From Clitoria ternatea (Eukaryota > Streptophyta > Magnoliopsida > Fabales > Fabaceae), in assembly GCA_037962975.1 (NCBI GenBank), contig CM075669.1:190968501-191032500 (forward strand): DNA of 64,000 nucleotides. The letters run 5' to 3'. This document shows, piece after piece, positions 21,591 to 32,768 of the stretch. How positions within the stretch are numbered: position 1 is the first letter of the stretch; each line of letters begins with the position of its first letter. The translations under genes and the position numbers were made by a program. Below the pieces are notes generated by a model. It ran no database searches, was not told the origin of the DNA, and was given only the letters and a program-made list of their open reading frames with translations.

Positions 21591-23307
21591 ATCATGCCCT
21601 ACGGTTTGAAGAACGCTGGAGCCACTTACTAGCGTATGATTAACAAAGTGTTCAAGGGCATGCACACCAAGCTTGTTGAAGTATACATTGACGACATCAT
21701 AGCCAAAACCCCGGTTGGAGGTGATCATATTGAAGACCTGCGCCAAGTATTCACCCGCTTGAGGCAATATAACATGAGGCTAAACCCATTAAAGTGCATT
21801 TTTGTTGTCCCAGCTGGGACGTGTTTGGGTTTCATGTTAACACAGCGCAGTATCGAAGCCAATCCAGGGAAATGCCAAGCGATTCTCAATATGCAGAGTC
21901 CAAAAAACCTGAGGGAAGTTCAATCCTTAAATGGCAAAGTGGCAGCCCTGGCACGGTTCATGCCTAAAATGGCGTACAGATCACTTCCTCTGTATAAAGT
22001 GTTAAAGAAGTCCAAAAAATTTGAGTGGGGACAGGAACAGGAACAAGCTTTTCAGTAGCTTAAGGAGGTACTGTCCAAACATCCCATATTAGTGAAACCT
22101 GACCTTAGAGAAACACTCATTTTGTACTTGGCAATCTCAGATGAAGCTTTGAGTGTAGCCTTAGTAAAAGAGACCCCGGATGGACAGAGGCCGGTATACT
22201 TCACAAGTAAAACACTGCAAGGTGCTGAAAGCTGATATTAGAAGATTAAGAAAGCCGCTCTCGTAGTTGTTTGGGCTTCTCGTCGTTTACGACCGTACTT
22301 CCATGCTCATCCAGTTGTGGTGAGAACGGATTTACCATTCCGCTCAGTGTTAATCAAGCCTGACCTCGCTGGAAGGATGATTAAATGGTCCGTTGAACTC
22401 TCAGAGTTTGACATTTCTTATAAACCACGAGGCACTATCAAAGCTGAAGTCCTAGTTGATTTCATCGTGGAAATGACAGGGACAGACCCAGCTACACCTC
22501 GTGTTCGTTGGACCATCTATGTGGATGGTTCATCAAATAATAAAGGCTGTGGAGCAAGTGTAGTTGTGGAAAGCGACGACGGTGTACATCTGGAGATTTC
22601 CCTCCACTTTAATTTTAAAACTTCCAACAACCAAGCTAAGTACGAAGCTTGTTTAGCCGGACTACAAGCTACAATTGACATCGAAGCGTCTGAAGCGACC
22701 CTCTACAGTGATTTACAGTTGGTGATATCATAAATTCTGGGGGATTATCAAGTCTGCGAGCCTCAACTCTAGTTATATTTGAATTGTGTCAAAGAGTTGA
22801 GGGAGAAGTTGTCAAAACTAGAATTCAAGCACGTTCCACGTGAAGAGAACACCAGAGCAGATATTCTTTCCAGGCTGGCAAGCACCAAGCGGCCAGGTAA
22901 CACCACGACGGTGGTCCAAAGCACACTGACGTCGCCTAGTATCCCCTTATTCCCATCTCTGAACGCCATTATGACTAATGCCTTCAACGAGAATTCGTCG
23001 GTTACTCCCTATGTTCGTTACTTGGCTGACAGACAGCTACCCACTGATGAGAAGGAGAGAAGAAGAATAAAGAGGGAACTGCCATACTTCACCATGGTAG
23101 ATGGTGTTCTCTTTAGGAGAGGATTTTCAGTACCCTACCTCCTATGTTTGAATGAAAAAGAGATACAAGGTGTGTTGGAAGAAGTACACGAAGGACAATG
23201 TGGACACCACGCTGGAGGTAGAAGCCTAATGAGGAAAATTCTCAGGGCTGGATATTGGTGGCCCACAATCAAACAAGATTCCATCGACTTCGTTAAGAAG
23301 TATGATT
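21591..23307 (+). pseudogene. Element A pol, part 2: reverse transcriptase, two RNase H domains, integrase zinc finger
   Basis: After ATCATGCCC the reverse transcriptase resumes (MPYGLKNAGATY, then a TAG at 21630-21632 in place of glutamine). The catalytic YIDDIIAKT is near 21685. The Ty3-type RNase H follows (LYLAISDEALSVALVKE, FHAHPVVVRTDLPF), then a second RNase H (WTIYVDGSSNNKGCGAS near 22510, NNQAKYEACLAGLQA, LYSDLQLVIS). The integrase HHCC start follows (HEGQCGHHAGG, AGYWWPTIKQD). Stops occur near 22058, 22733 and 22770. The coding region breaks off at 23307 directly into LTR sequence; the integrase D-D-E core is missing. Confidence 0.9.
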
Positions 23308-23997
23308 CTTAACGTGTCACCGGTGTGATAGGTATACATCCGGACTATAAATCCATATCAGGCGTTCTCCCTATACCGGTCTGTCCAGGATAACACCATG
23401 CACACCGGATGCATACATGCCACTTGACAGAAGATAGTAGGCGCTGCTACAGGGATAACGACAAGGATTCCATTTTCCATACTACGAGCTAAAATCTGCT
23501 CCTGGAAATGAGTATCTTGTCCCCTAGATTTAGCCCTATGTTCTCCACGCTCAAATATAAAATAGCCACTTGCCTCAATCATACTGGTGAATGCGTATTA
23601 AATAATCATTTTTCCACGTAGAGAAGTGGATGGTTATACCACTATTAGATCCTCGTAAAATGGGCCAATCAGGTATAAGAACTTTCTAAAGTTTTCTCTA
23701 AAACTCTCTCAAAAACTTATTAAGCCATCGCTTATCACTCTATGCTATTCCTTTTTCTCTAGGATACAATCATTGACTTGAGCATCGGAGAATCTTCACA
23801 GGTGGCACCACCTTTCACCCACATCAACGCATGAGGATGGTGTGAAGGATCTCCAGGACGTCAAGACCGGTCTCCTCTCATTGAGACACCAGATACATAG
23901 ACCAGATACTCACAAAGTCGGTATCCCATCTTAATCATCCATTGACTCTTGTGGCTGGTCCCATACCGGATCATATACCCCGGTACTGATCAGTTCA
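23308..23997 (+). repeat. Element A 3' LTR, 5'-truncated
   Basis: It matches 11818-12508 of the 5' LTR with few differences and ends TGATCAGTTCA at 23997. The first ~64 bp of the LTR are missing, because integrase sequence joins LTR sequence at CTTAAC (23308-23313), a hexamer also found at 11818-11823. Confidence 0.88.
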
Positions 23998-24393
23998 GGA
24001 CCCATGTAATCGATTTCTATCAATACAAATATAATTTTTATGCAGATATTGGCATTTGGGCCAACTTCCATAACCCCGAACTTGTTCGTTCGACCTCTGA
24101 ATGCTACAAAACTTTATAGGCATTATAAGCAACCTATTTCAGACTTGATATCACAGTTTGTGCTAAAAAATTCCTCTATATCGTGAAGTTAAGCAGAAAA
24201 GTACATTATGGTCAATTTCACTCAACTTCAATGTTAAACTCTATCAATTCCCATTCAAATGGCAATTTTATTTCACATACAAGTTATAATTATGCCCATG
24301 GACCTATTGGCACCTTATGGGGACTCCAAATCCCACCGGAACTCAAAATCACATATTCAGTTGGCTTAATTAGCCTTTTCTCCCTTTAAACAT

Positions 24394-24467
<74 letters not shown>

Positions 24468-25183
24468 TCAATTCCTCTAAAGCACACGTATTCATCAACC
24501 AATATAATGAAAACATCACCATCAATCAAACATGTCCTGCCCATAGAAATGCAATTTCATCTACACATTGGCTTAGTGTCATCTTACTCCACATTCACAA
24601 TACTTGGGTATAACATATATATAATTCACCATCACTATTTACTTGGCTCTGTGCCATCTATCAGCATAACATGCATACATAACAACACCTGCCTATAATC
24701 ACATAATTCAAAAAAGATAGAATGGCTCTGTACAATCTGAAATAGTATATAGACACCCATAAGATATCCAAAACAAAAATACTTAACAAATTACTCATAA
24801 TTTACATTATTACAAGTAATACAAGTCCTTCCTCTATTCTTTGATGGTCTGGACTCATTTGGTGCTCGCCTTTATGGTGTCTATGATATTCTTGTCATTG
24901 GTTACTAGAAACAAAACAACAACAACAGAAGGATAAGTGTGGAACATATTAATCAATATAGAAACTTAAAATTGAAAAAACATAACATTAGCCTTATGAT
25001 AATATATACTCAGTTCACATTCCAATTGCACCACTTATGCTTAGTCATAAATCTCAATTTCAATATCACAAGCCACTTTAGCAATAGATAACAATGTATA
25101 TACATTTATATGTATATCAATTCATTCTCAATCACTTTAAATATTCATAACCATCATATGCCACTCAGGTTGCATATTATAAC
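23998..25183. repeat. Element D, middle piece
   Basis: About 1.2 kb of AT-rich noncoding DNA between elements A and B, including a microsatellite. It ends in ATAAC (25179-25183), the left TSD of element B. The small ORFs are not credible genes. Confidence 0.55.
24397..24464. repeat. (CT)n(AT)n microsatellite
   Basis: A run of 16 CT units (24397-24428) is followed by about 17 AT units to 24464. It is likely to be polymorphic. Confidence 0.97.
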
Positions 25184-26078
25184 TGAACTGGTCTAGTCCA
25201 GGGTCAAGGAACCGGACTGGAGACCAGCCACAAAAGTCAAAGATTGAAGTGTTTATACACCGATATAGTGGGTATCCGGTATTGTAATCCGAACTCTCAG
25301 TGGGAGAATCCAGTCTTGTTGTCCTGGAGATCCTTCACACCAAGCTTTCACACTGATGGGGGGCGAAAATATGGTGTCACCTGTGAAGATTCTCTGATGC
25401 TTAAGTCAGTGAAGAGAATAAAAACTTCAGAGGAAACTTGAGTAATGCAATAGTATACTAAGAGTCAGAACAACGTAACCTTTTGTGAGTGTGAAAATCA
25501 ACTATTTATAGATGAGCGTGGAGAATGAACCGTTAGGCACAAGTGGGGCCAGGAGACAAATAGTACAATGCTCAGTGTATGATTCTGACACACGACACGG
25601 GAGAGAGCCGCATTTCTCACGTATCGCTCCTATGACTATACCTTGTACCTTCTGTCGGGTGATGTGGATACTTTCTGGTGTGCAGGGTATCAATATGTGC
25701 ACACCGGCTTGAACACTTGGCCCACTTCAAGTAATGGGGATTTGGGGTAGTGGAGCAGTCACTTATCCTCTCAAAGTATAGGCGAATGGTTATGTATAAT
25801 AAAATAGGGAGAGCGTAAGTGTTGGGTCAGGAGATAGGAGGTGTGTTGCGTAGAGTATGCTTCTGACACATGGTATGGGAAGAACGGTGCCTTTGCCAAT
25901 GTCCTTATGATCATAGAACGGATCATATCCGGTGTGTGAGGTGTTGTCTTGGACATACCGGTATAGGAAGAATGTCTATACGGTCTAGTAGTCCGGTGAC
26001 CAACCTGCAGCTTCATTAGCATGTGGAAAACTGATAAAATGACACCCTTTCCCTGGTACCGGTATCTAAACCAGATCA
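25184..26078 (-). repeat. Element B 3' LTR
   Basis: Plus-strand ends are TGAACTGGTC and AACCAGATCA (895 bp). It matches 50474-51363 along its length. On the minus strand a TATA-like CTATAAATAG lies near 25505. The minus-strand neighbour at 26079-26092 reads AGCTAGGGGTTAGA, a plausible polypurine tract. Confidence 0.88.
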
Positions 26079-26268
26079 TCTAACCCCTAGCTTGTGTGAG
26101 GGACTGGTAGAGTTGCTCATATAAGCTAAACTGTCTGCATATGAAGTCTTGATACCGGTTTGATGCTTGAGCATATCTGCAGATGTACGTATGCGCCATA
26201 CTGATAACCTGTTTATCGGTCTGTTCTTAGGATGAGGATGCCGCTCTCAAGATGCCGGTTGTGAGAGG

Positions 26269-27534
26269 TGTTGGTGTATGCACTATGAGCTTTTATGCTT
26301 TTTCATTTGTATCATTTTTATGCTTATCAATAAAATAAATATTTCAGTTTAAAATTGTTTTAAAACGTATTTATCCTTGGAGTAATAGGTCATATAAAAA
26401 TTATTCCTAAAATGTCCCTAGTCAAGTATTTACATGGGGACATGTAAATACACTGAGACTAGTGTGTGAGTGTACTGATGACCTGATCTCATAGATCATA
26501 GATATAGATGATATCAAGTCTTCACACGGGTACACATTAAGAGTAATGATGTACTGGACAGACCCACCATGAGAACGTTGCATGGATCGTTACGTGATTG
26601 TCATAAACGATTCTCAATGTGATAATGGTATATGTAGTCCTTCAACCTGAAGTCACTACGATTCCTACATGAGGAGTTTATTGTTTTAATACAGTTAAAC
26701 GTCTTCTGTAACAAGAGGACTATAAAGGTTGTGATTAGGCAATGAACAAATTATGCAGAGGGATGTGAGTGATGTAAATGGGATTTGTCTCTCCTATGTG
26801 ACAGGAGTGATATCTATAGGCCACTTGATGGAGTAAGACTAAGAAAACGCATGGCCATGCTAGAAAGAATAAATATTAGATATTTATTCGGATTCAGTCT
26901 ACTCCGGTATCAAGTAAAATAAATTGGGCCGTACAAGGATGACGCGACCATGCCTTAGGCCCAATTAGGATATCGTGACAAAAGGAACAAACATATTAAA
27001 TAATTATCACTTATAGGTTATGTTGATAATATTCAGACATAATGATGCATTGCTAGATGCCGCTCTTATTTTATATTAATAATAAAATAATTTATTATTA
27101 ATATGACCGAGTATTTTACCTGTAGGGTCACACACATAGAGTAAGCCCATCAGAAAATGTTGTCTTATTTTAGTTGGACTAAAATAAAGCTATTGGGCCT
27201 AACTCATTTGGAATGAGTAAGGAGCCCATTTTAGGTCAAACCTAAGCCTATAAATAGAGCATAAGATGCTCATAGGCCGTTCACTCAAGTGAAACACAAA
27301 TTCGCAAAAGTTGCAAGAGCTACACACCGTCAAACTAGCAGTTGGCAAGTGTTGCGATTCTGGTGGGAGTGATCGTGTGGACTCCTAAAGGACAAGGCTA
27401 TGACTGCTTCGGTGTTCTTCAAGAGGTAATCCAAAAACGATTTTTGTGTTTGTTTTGTGCTTTGAAACACGGAACCTTGCAAATCCTTTGGAATCCCTTT
27501 TTTTCTGCTGCTCATGTTTAGGGATTTCCTAACA
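26269..27534 (+). mobile_element. Copia solo LTR H inside element B
   Basis: It reads TGTTGGTGTATGCAC to GGGATTTCCTAACA, 1266 bp, with TSD AGAGG at 26264-26268 and 27535-27539. It belongs to the same family as the LTRs of element E but in the opposite orientation, and is clearly more diverged, especially in the last ~300 bp. A TATA box (CCTATAAATAGAGC) lies near 27250. No internal domain is present. Confidence 0.9.
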
Positions 27535-27859
27535 AGAGGATCCCAAGGGTTTTGGGAATCGAAACTCTTGGTATTCGAGTGTTATGAATGCAGAACCTTG
27601 AAACGCTTCCAGTGATGGGCATTTAATGCTTTTAACACATGAGTCATAATGGCCTCAGAGCACGTGGTTTCGTAACCGTCATTGGGGCTGTTATGGGCCT
27701 AAAATTTGAATTTTTGGGCCCATTTCGAAAGACACTTTTCACGAATCGTCGTTGTTTTCACATGCTTAGGCTTGAAATGACTACGCCATTTGGCCTAGTA
27801 ACATTGCATTTCCTGACAAACAACACAACTTCTGGCTAGTGGTTGGACCCTCCAGTACC

Positions 27860-27867
27860 TATAAAAG
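27860..27867 (+). promoter_or_regulatory. TATA box of the antisense gene of element B
   Basis: TATAAAAG lies 189 bp upstream of the ATG at 28056 on the plus strand, within B's body rather than in an LTR. It suggests the opposite-strand gene has its own promoter. Confidence 0.6.
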
Positions 27868-28055
27868 GGGAACTTGGCAAATTCTGGAAATCACACTTGC
27901 TTTCCAACTTAGTGAAACTCTACAGAAATTTCCTGAGAAGATTATTGTTGCCATTCTTGTGAAGTTCTCTTCTACCAACCTTAACTTCCCCTTAGGTAAC
28001 CTTACTTCTCCCTTCTTCCAACTTCTTTATCTTCCTTTTCCCTTATATTGCAACC

Positions 28056-29574
28056 ATGCGCCATAGGCAGAATCGCGCTGGTCCTTCGAATAGGAGGGGG
28101 AGTACCCCTTACAGGCCCTCCGATTATCGTGATGGAAGGATTTCTGTGGGTCCTTTCGGAGTAAGGTCTCGTGGTTCAGGGAGAGGTGAGACCTCTTCAT
28201 CAAGGCGGCCAGTGGTTAGGCCTAATCCTGAACCCTCCTCTCGTTCTGAGGCTAACGGTTCCCAAGGAAGCTCGTCCAGTTTGAACTGGTTCTTTACTGA
28301 TGATGTCGTCTTTTATCACTGCATAGACACTTTTGCTTACGCTGCAGTCGAAATAGAGATCGAAGGGCGTGGCAAAGTTCCAATTCTACGCACTCAGGAG
28401 GGGTGTATTAATGTTGTGGCATACCGGCTAAACTGGGAAGCCCTAAACAAGACTCACCCTCACTGCTGGGTAGAGGAGGAGTTTAAAGAAACCCCTCCTG
28501 ACATGCACGTAAAGATGGTGCTCTGGTGTCCCCGCGCTTCAGGGTCTTCACGGAAGAAAGGCTATGCGAGAGGTTCATGGTCTTGTCACCCCGGCCACAG
28601 GAGAGGATCTGCCATAAGGTGATAGACAATCGCTCTGTGTACATGTACGACTTTGTATTCCAGCACATCGAAGTGCGCTTCACACTGAATGACTTCCAAA
28701 TGGGCGTTCTGAGATTTCTGGAGTATGCCCCTTCACAAGTGCATCCCAACGGGTGGAGTCTAATCCGCTTTCTCGAGGTCTTAGGAGCATATTTCAACTT
28801 CAAACCCACTGTGGCTATACTTTTTTATTATTGCTAGGTGGTCCACCATGCGAACTAGAAGGGCGGTCTTGGATTTGTCACCCTGTGATGTGACTCCAGG
28901 GTGATCAACTTTAAATCTTTTACTGAATCGACCAAGATCGATGGTCAATCCTTCAAGCAATACTACACCAGGATCCAGATTCAACCAAATAAGCTGGTTT
29001 TTTTTGGCTTAGTGAGGACGATATCCTGAAATTTCCTCTTAGCTAGACCCATGAGCTTTTCCTGCTCCCTAGTCGGGCTTACTTCACGGATGAGAGTGAA
29101 CTCTCAGCCCGCTCCATTGAGGTGGTGAGTGCCCTGAAGGCGTTCACTGCTGCCCACAAGGAATTCCTTAGCAAGCATCTCTTAGGGCCCATCTTCATCC
29201 GAAACGAATATTTAAGTAATAATTCTTTTTTCCTTATTCTGCTGTGACAATCCTACGTCCTCTTGTTATTAATATTTTGCTTCCTTCTTTTTGCAGATTG
29301 GATAGAAAGGAATTGCCCTGAGATGCTCGCTTTGAAGTCTCTATTGGGGAGGATGACTCTTTATCTGAGAGTGAAGAAAATAATGTTCAAGCTAAGAGGA
29401 ACGCCAACAAGGCCATGGCGGAATACATCCCTCTGACCTCCAAGGCCGGCGAGGATCTCCCGCTCTTGGAGTCCCAAGCTGATTATGAAGTGTCCTAAGA
29501 GCAGGAAGAGCCGGAAGGGCAGAAGAAGAAGAAGAGGCGCAGGCTCGTCAAAGCTGCTAAGAAGAAGAAACCTA
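28056..29574 (+). pseudogene. Element B antisense gene, 5' part (putative gypsy-type transposon domain)
   Basis: From ATG 28056 it encodes a basic, Arg/Ser/Gly-rich N-terminus (RHRQNRAGPSNRRGS, residues 2-16; GSGRGETSSSRR near 46), then a folded domain. The frame shifts near 28520-28560 and continues with VYMYDFVFQHIEVRFTLND and FLEYAPSQVHPNGWSLIRFL near 28715-28770. This resembles the domain of unknown function called 'putative gypsy-type transposon' in plant Tat-type elements. Stops follow at 28837 and 28854. An apparent intron (donor GTAATAATTC near 29215, acceptor TTTTTGCAG at ~29297) precedes a Lys/Arg-rich exon (EEPEGQKKKKRRRLVKAAKKKK) that element G interrupts at 29574. The function is unknown; the protein lies antisense to gag-pol. 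Confidence 0.72.
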
Positions 29575-31030
29575 TGTTTGAATATGATTACAGGTTCAAA
29601 GGATTTTGATAATGACAAAGGAATCAAGAAGAACATCTTGTAAAAACAAGATTCAGAATCAGACCTGCAAAAACAACGTAGCTAATCGATTAGAGAGACA
29701 TAGCTAATTGATTAGATAGCTTCTGTTTTGAATTAGATGCATCAGGAACATATGTTAATCGATTACAAGACCTGAGGCAATCGATTACAGAGCTTCTGGA
29801 ACGAAACTAATCGATTACCTGAATGTAATAATCGATTACCAACATCAGAAACTGAATTAAATGCATCAGGTATATATGCTAATCGATTACAGGACTTCAG
29901 CCAATCGATTACCAAGCTACTGGAACATCACTAATCGATTACACATGTGTGCTAATCGATTACCAAGTCAACAATTGAATTAAATGCATCAGGTATCATA
30001 TCTAATCGATTACTGGGCAAAGACATAATCGATTACCAGGATTTTGAGTTGCAGCTAATCGATTAGGAAATGAATGCTAATCGATTACAGCACGATCTGG
30101 CATGATAAATTCGAAATGTAATCGATTACAGCTCGAGGCGTAATCGATTATGATGGTGGGAAAACACGATTTAGTGGGAAGACAGCTTATTTTTTCACCA
30201 TTTCTCAGATGCCCACTACATGCAACAGCTAGAAACTTCTGCAGCTCATCCATGGCTCTATAAATGCAAGGAAAACACAAGCACAGCTACACATACAATA
30301 AGAGGCAATCATTCCTTACCTTCATTTGTGCTTAGTGAGTCTATTCTTGTGTATACTCTGAAATTTCAAGCCTAGAACTTGTATATCCTCTCATCTTGAG
30401 AGTTAGAATTTGTGTGAGCCTTCACTTGTATAGCTACTCCATTAAGAGAGTTATTTGCTTGTAAACACTATACCAAACACAAAGGTTTTCACTCTAGGTT
30501 GAGTGGTCATAAAGGTTGGGGTTCAACCTTTGGGTATTGAGAGTTTGAGAGATTGGGTGGGTTACCCTTGTGCTAGTGAAGATTGAGTTCTTGAGTGTGG
30601 GACACTAGGAAGCTGTAATTGCTCATAGCTTGTAATCTCTAAACTTCAATAGTGGAAATCCTTCAAGTGGGTTGCTTGAAGGCGAGACGTACACCGGGGT
30701 TGGTGGAACTCGTTAAATTGGTTTGGAAGCTCTTCTCCCTTACTCTTTTACATTTATATACTGCACTTAATTGATTTGGATTGATTGATTGTGATTTGGA
30801 TACTTGAGTTTGCTTGATTAAGTTAACTTTGAACATTGCATACCAAGTGTTTGATATATTGTCTCAGCTATATCTATCTCTTGTTTTGCATTGTCTTTTG
30901 CATTATACTTGACTTCACTTGCATAATTTTTAAACTTGTGATAAAAGAACTAAGTTCAAAGGCATTCCAAGCAAAGTTTTAAAAACTCAATTCACCCCCC
31001 CTCTTGAGTATTGAGGCCATTTGAATAACA
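29575..31030 (+). repeat. Element G 5' LTR
   Basis: TGTTTGAATATG to TTGAATAACA, 1456 bp. The first ~600 bp carry about 16 AATCGATTA palindromes. A TATA-like CTATAAATGCAAGG lies near 30256, followed by a unique R/U5-like region ending in CACCCCCCCTC near 30990. Confidence 0.95.
29676..30160. repeat. TAATCGATTAC palindrome array in the 5' LTR of G
   Basis: About 16 copies of TAATCGATTA (a perfect 10-bp palindrome) or close variants such as CAATCGATTA and TAATTGATTA, mostly followed by C, spaced ~20-50 bp. The same array lies in the 3' LTR (38260-38740). They occupy the likely U3 enhancer zone upstream of the TATA box. Confidence 0.95.
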
Positions 31031-31032
31031 AG

Positions 31033-31044
31033 TGGTATCAGAGC
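31033..31044 (+). other. Primer-binding site of element G
   Basis: TGGTATCAGAGC, two bases after the LTR, is complementary to the 3' end of initiator methionine tRNA, the usual primer of copia elements. Confidence 0.93.
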
Positions 31045-31087
31045 TTGACTCTTGGTAGATCAAGCTTAACAACTTCAAGAGATAAAG

Positions 31088-32758
31088 ATGGCCTAAAGTT
31101 CTCTAAACCTTTTTCCCGAGGGTAGCGCCATAAATAGACCTCCCGATTTCAATGGGGAAGGCTATGCTTTTTGGAAGGAAAGAATGAAAATATTTATTCA
31201 ATCTATTGATTTAAGAATTTGGAATGTAATTGAAAATGGTCCTTACACACCAATGCATACTGTTGATAATAAAAATGTTGAAAAACCTAAGGATGAATGG
31301 ACTAGTGATGAGGAGAAGAAAGTGCAATACGGCTATAAAGCTAAAAATCTCATCACTATGGCATTAGGTCCCGATGAATTTTTTAGAATAATGACTTGTA
31401 ATTCTGCTAAGGAAATGTGGGATACCCTTCAAGTAACTCATGAAAGAACTAGCGATGTTAAGGACTCTAAGATTAGTACTTTAACCAGTCAATATGAAAG
31501 TTTTAGAATGAATTCCAATGAAACTATTTTAGAACTTCAAAAGAGATTTACTTTGATTATTAATCATCTTATTACACTTGGTAAATCTTATGCTAACAAG
31601 GAACTTATCCACAAAGTTCTAAAAAGTCTTACTAGGGAATGGCAACCTCTTGTTACGGCCATTAAGCAATCTCCCAATATAAATGATATGTCTCTTGCCA
31701 CTTTGTTTGGTAAACTCCAAGAACAAGAACAGGAATTGAAAGACTTGAAACAAGCGGAGGAAGAAAAAAAAGTCTCTAAGAAGAAAGGCCTAGCTCTCAA
31801 GGCCACCTCCACACATGAAGAAGAATCTTGTAGTGACCTTGATGATGAGGAGGAATTTGGATTGTTTGTGAAGAGATTCGGAAAGTTCATGAAAAACAAA
31901 CGATTCCAAAAGAATTTCAAACCTCAAGGTAAGAGACCTATTCCTAATGAATCATCTTCTTCACCTAATTGTTTTGAATGTGGCAAGGAAGGGCACTTCA
32001 AGGTGGATTGCCCAAATCTCAAGAATAAAGGCAAGGAGAAAAGAGGAAGAAGAAGAGCTTACATCGCATGGGATAAAAATGACGTAAGTAGCTCTGATGA
32101 TTCAGACAATGAAGAAGTAAATCTTTGTTTAATGGCCAATCACTCTAAAGAGGAAAATAAGGTAAGTCTCCATGACCTAGATAAAGAAGAATTGCTTGAT
32201 GCTTTTAATGAATTGTATGATAAATTTACAAAAGTCTCTAATAGGCTTAAATTGTCTAGAAAAACAAGCGATACTCTAGAAATGCATCTTATGGAAGTTT
32301 GCAAAGAAAATGAATGTTTAAAAGAAGAGTTAGAAAATGTCCAAGCATGCTCTAAGAGTAAACCTTGTGAATTTGCTAAGAAATGCATCGATCTAGAAGA
32401 GAAGGTCCTAGACTTAAACAAGACCTTAGAGAGATTCACTAATGGTAGGGATAATTTAGATGCATTTCTTGGAAAACAACGTTGCATGTTTAATAAAACC
32501 GGATTAGGATATAATCAAGGATCACATGCTAGCAAGAAAGAAAAACATTACAAAAGTTTCTTTGTACCACCTAGTAAATCATCTACACTTTTCATGAAAT
32601 GTAACTATTGTGGCTTCAAAGGACATAATGCATCTAATTGTAATGTTAGAAAGCTAGGACCAAAGGTTGTGAGAAAAGTATGGGTTCCTAAAGGAACATT
32701 ACCACAAGCTAACATTAAAGGACCCAACATACAATGGGTACCTAGTTCTCTAAATTAA
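31088..32758 (+). pseudogene. Element G gag (nucleocapsid) with two zinc knuckles
   Basis: The native start is probably ATG 31088, because the same frame upstream of 31184 already encodes gag-like PPDFNGEGYAFWKERM. Codon 3 is TAA (31094-31096), a nonsense change, so no full product is made. The open part from 31184 has 524 codons. It contains the UBN2-type gag core (LITMALGPDEFFRIM, ~60; LQKRFTLIINHLITLGK, ~120), a Glu/Lys-rich coiled coil (~180-205), a first knuckle CFECGKEGHFKVDC (~263), a long coiled coil (~330-420) and a second knuckle CNYCGFKGHNASNC (~475). It ends IQWVPSSLN at TAA 32756-32758. The very long gag with a second coiled coil is typical of Sireviruses. Confidence 0.92.
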
Positions 32759-32768
32759 TCTTGTTTTG

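Larger units (their letters stand above)
11754..23997 (+). mobile_element. Element A: Tat-like Ty3/gypsy retrotransposon, decayed
   Basis: The element runs from a complete 5' LTR (11754-12508) to a 5'-truncated 3' LTR ending at 23997. The near-perfect TSD is AGACC (11749-11753) and GGACC (23998-24002). Without the nested solo LTR F1 it is about 6 kb. The order is gag, protease, reverse transcriptase, RNase H, a second (archaeal-type) RNase H, and the integrase zinc finger. The double RNase H is the known mark of the Tat lineage (Ogre/Grande/RIRE2 relatives). The integrase core, any extra ORF and the 3' LTR start were lost in one deletion. Confidence 0.85.

Noticed and set aside
24183..24698. 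Two ~65-codon ORFs in element D
   Set aside because: No domain, biased composition, and they flank a microsatellite; treated as noise.
25184..26078. Reading this LTR as a solo LTR
   Set aside because: Its two direct flanks (ATAAC and TCTAA) do not match, whereas ATAAC matches the outer flank of the LTR at 50474-51363, so it is one end of element B.
29676..30160. CRISPR-like array of short repeats
   Set aside because: The repeats are 10-bp palindromes with uneven spacing inside a plant LTR, repeated in the second LTR; no cas genes, and the DNA is eukaryotic.
30077..30280. Minus-strand 67-codon ORF, also present at 38656-38859
   Set aside because: It is duplicated only because it lies in both LTRs of element G and it overlaps the palindrome array; no protein features.
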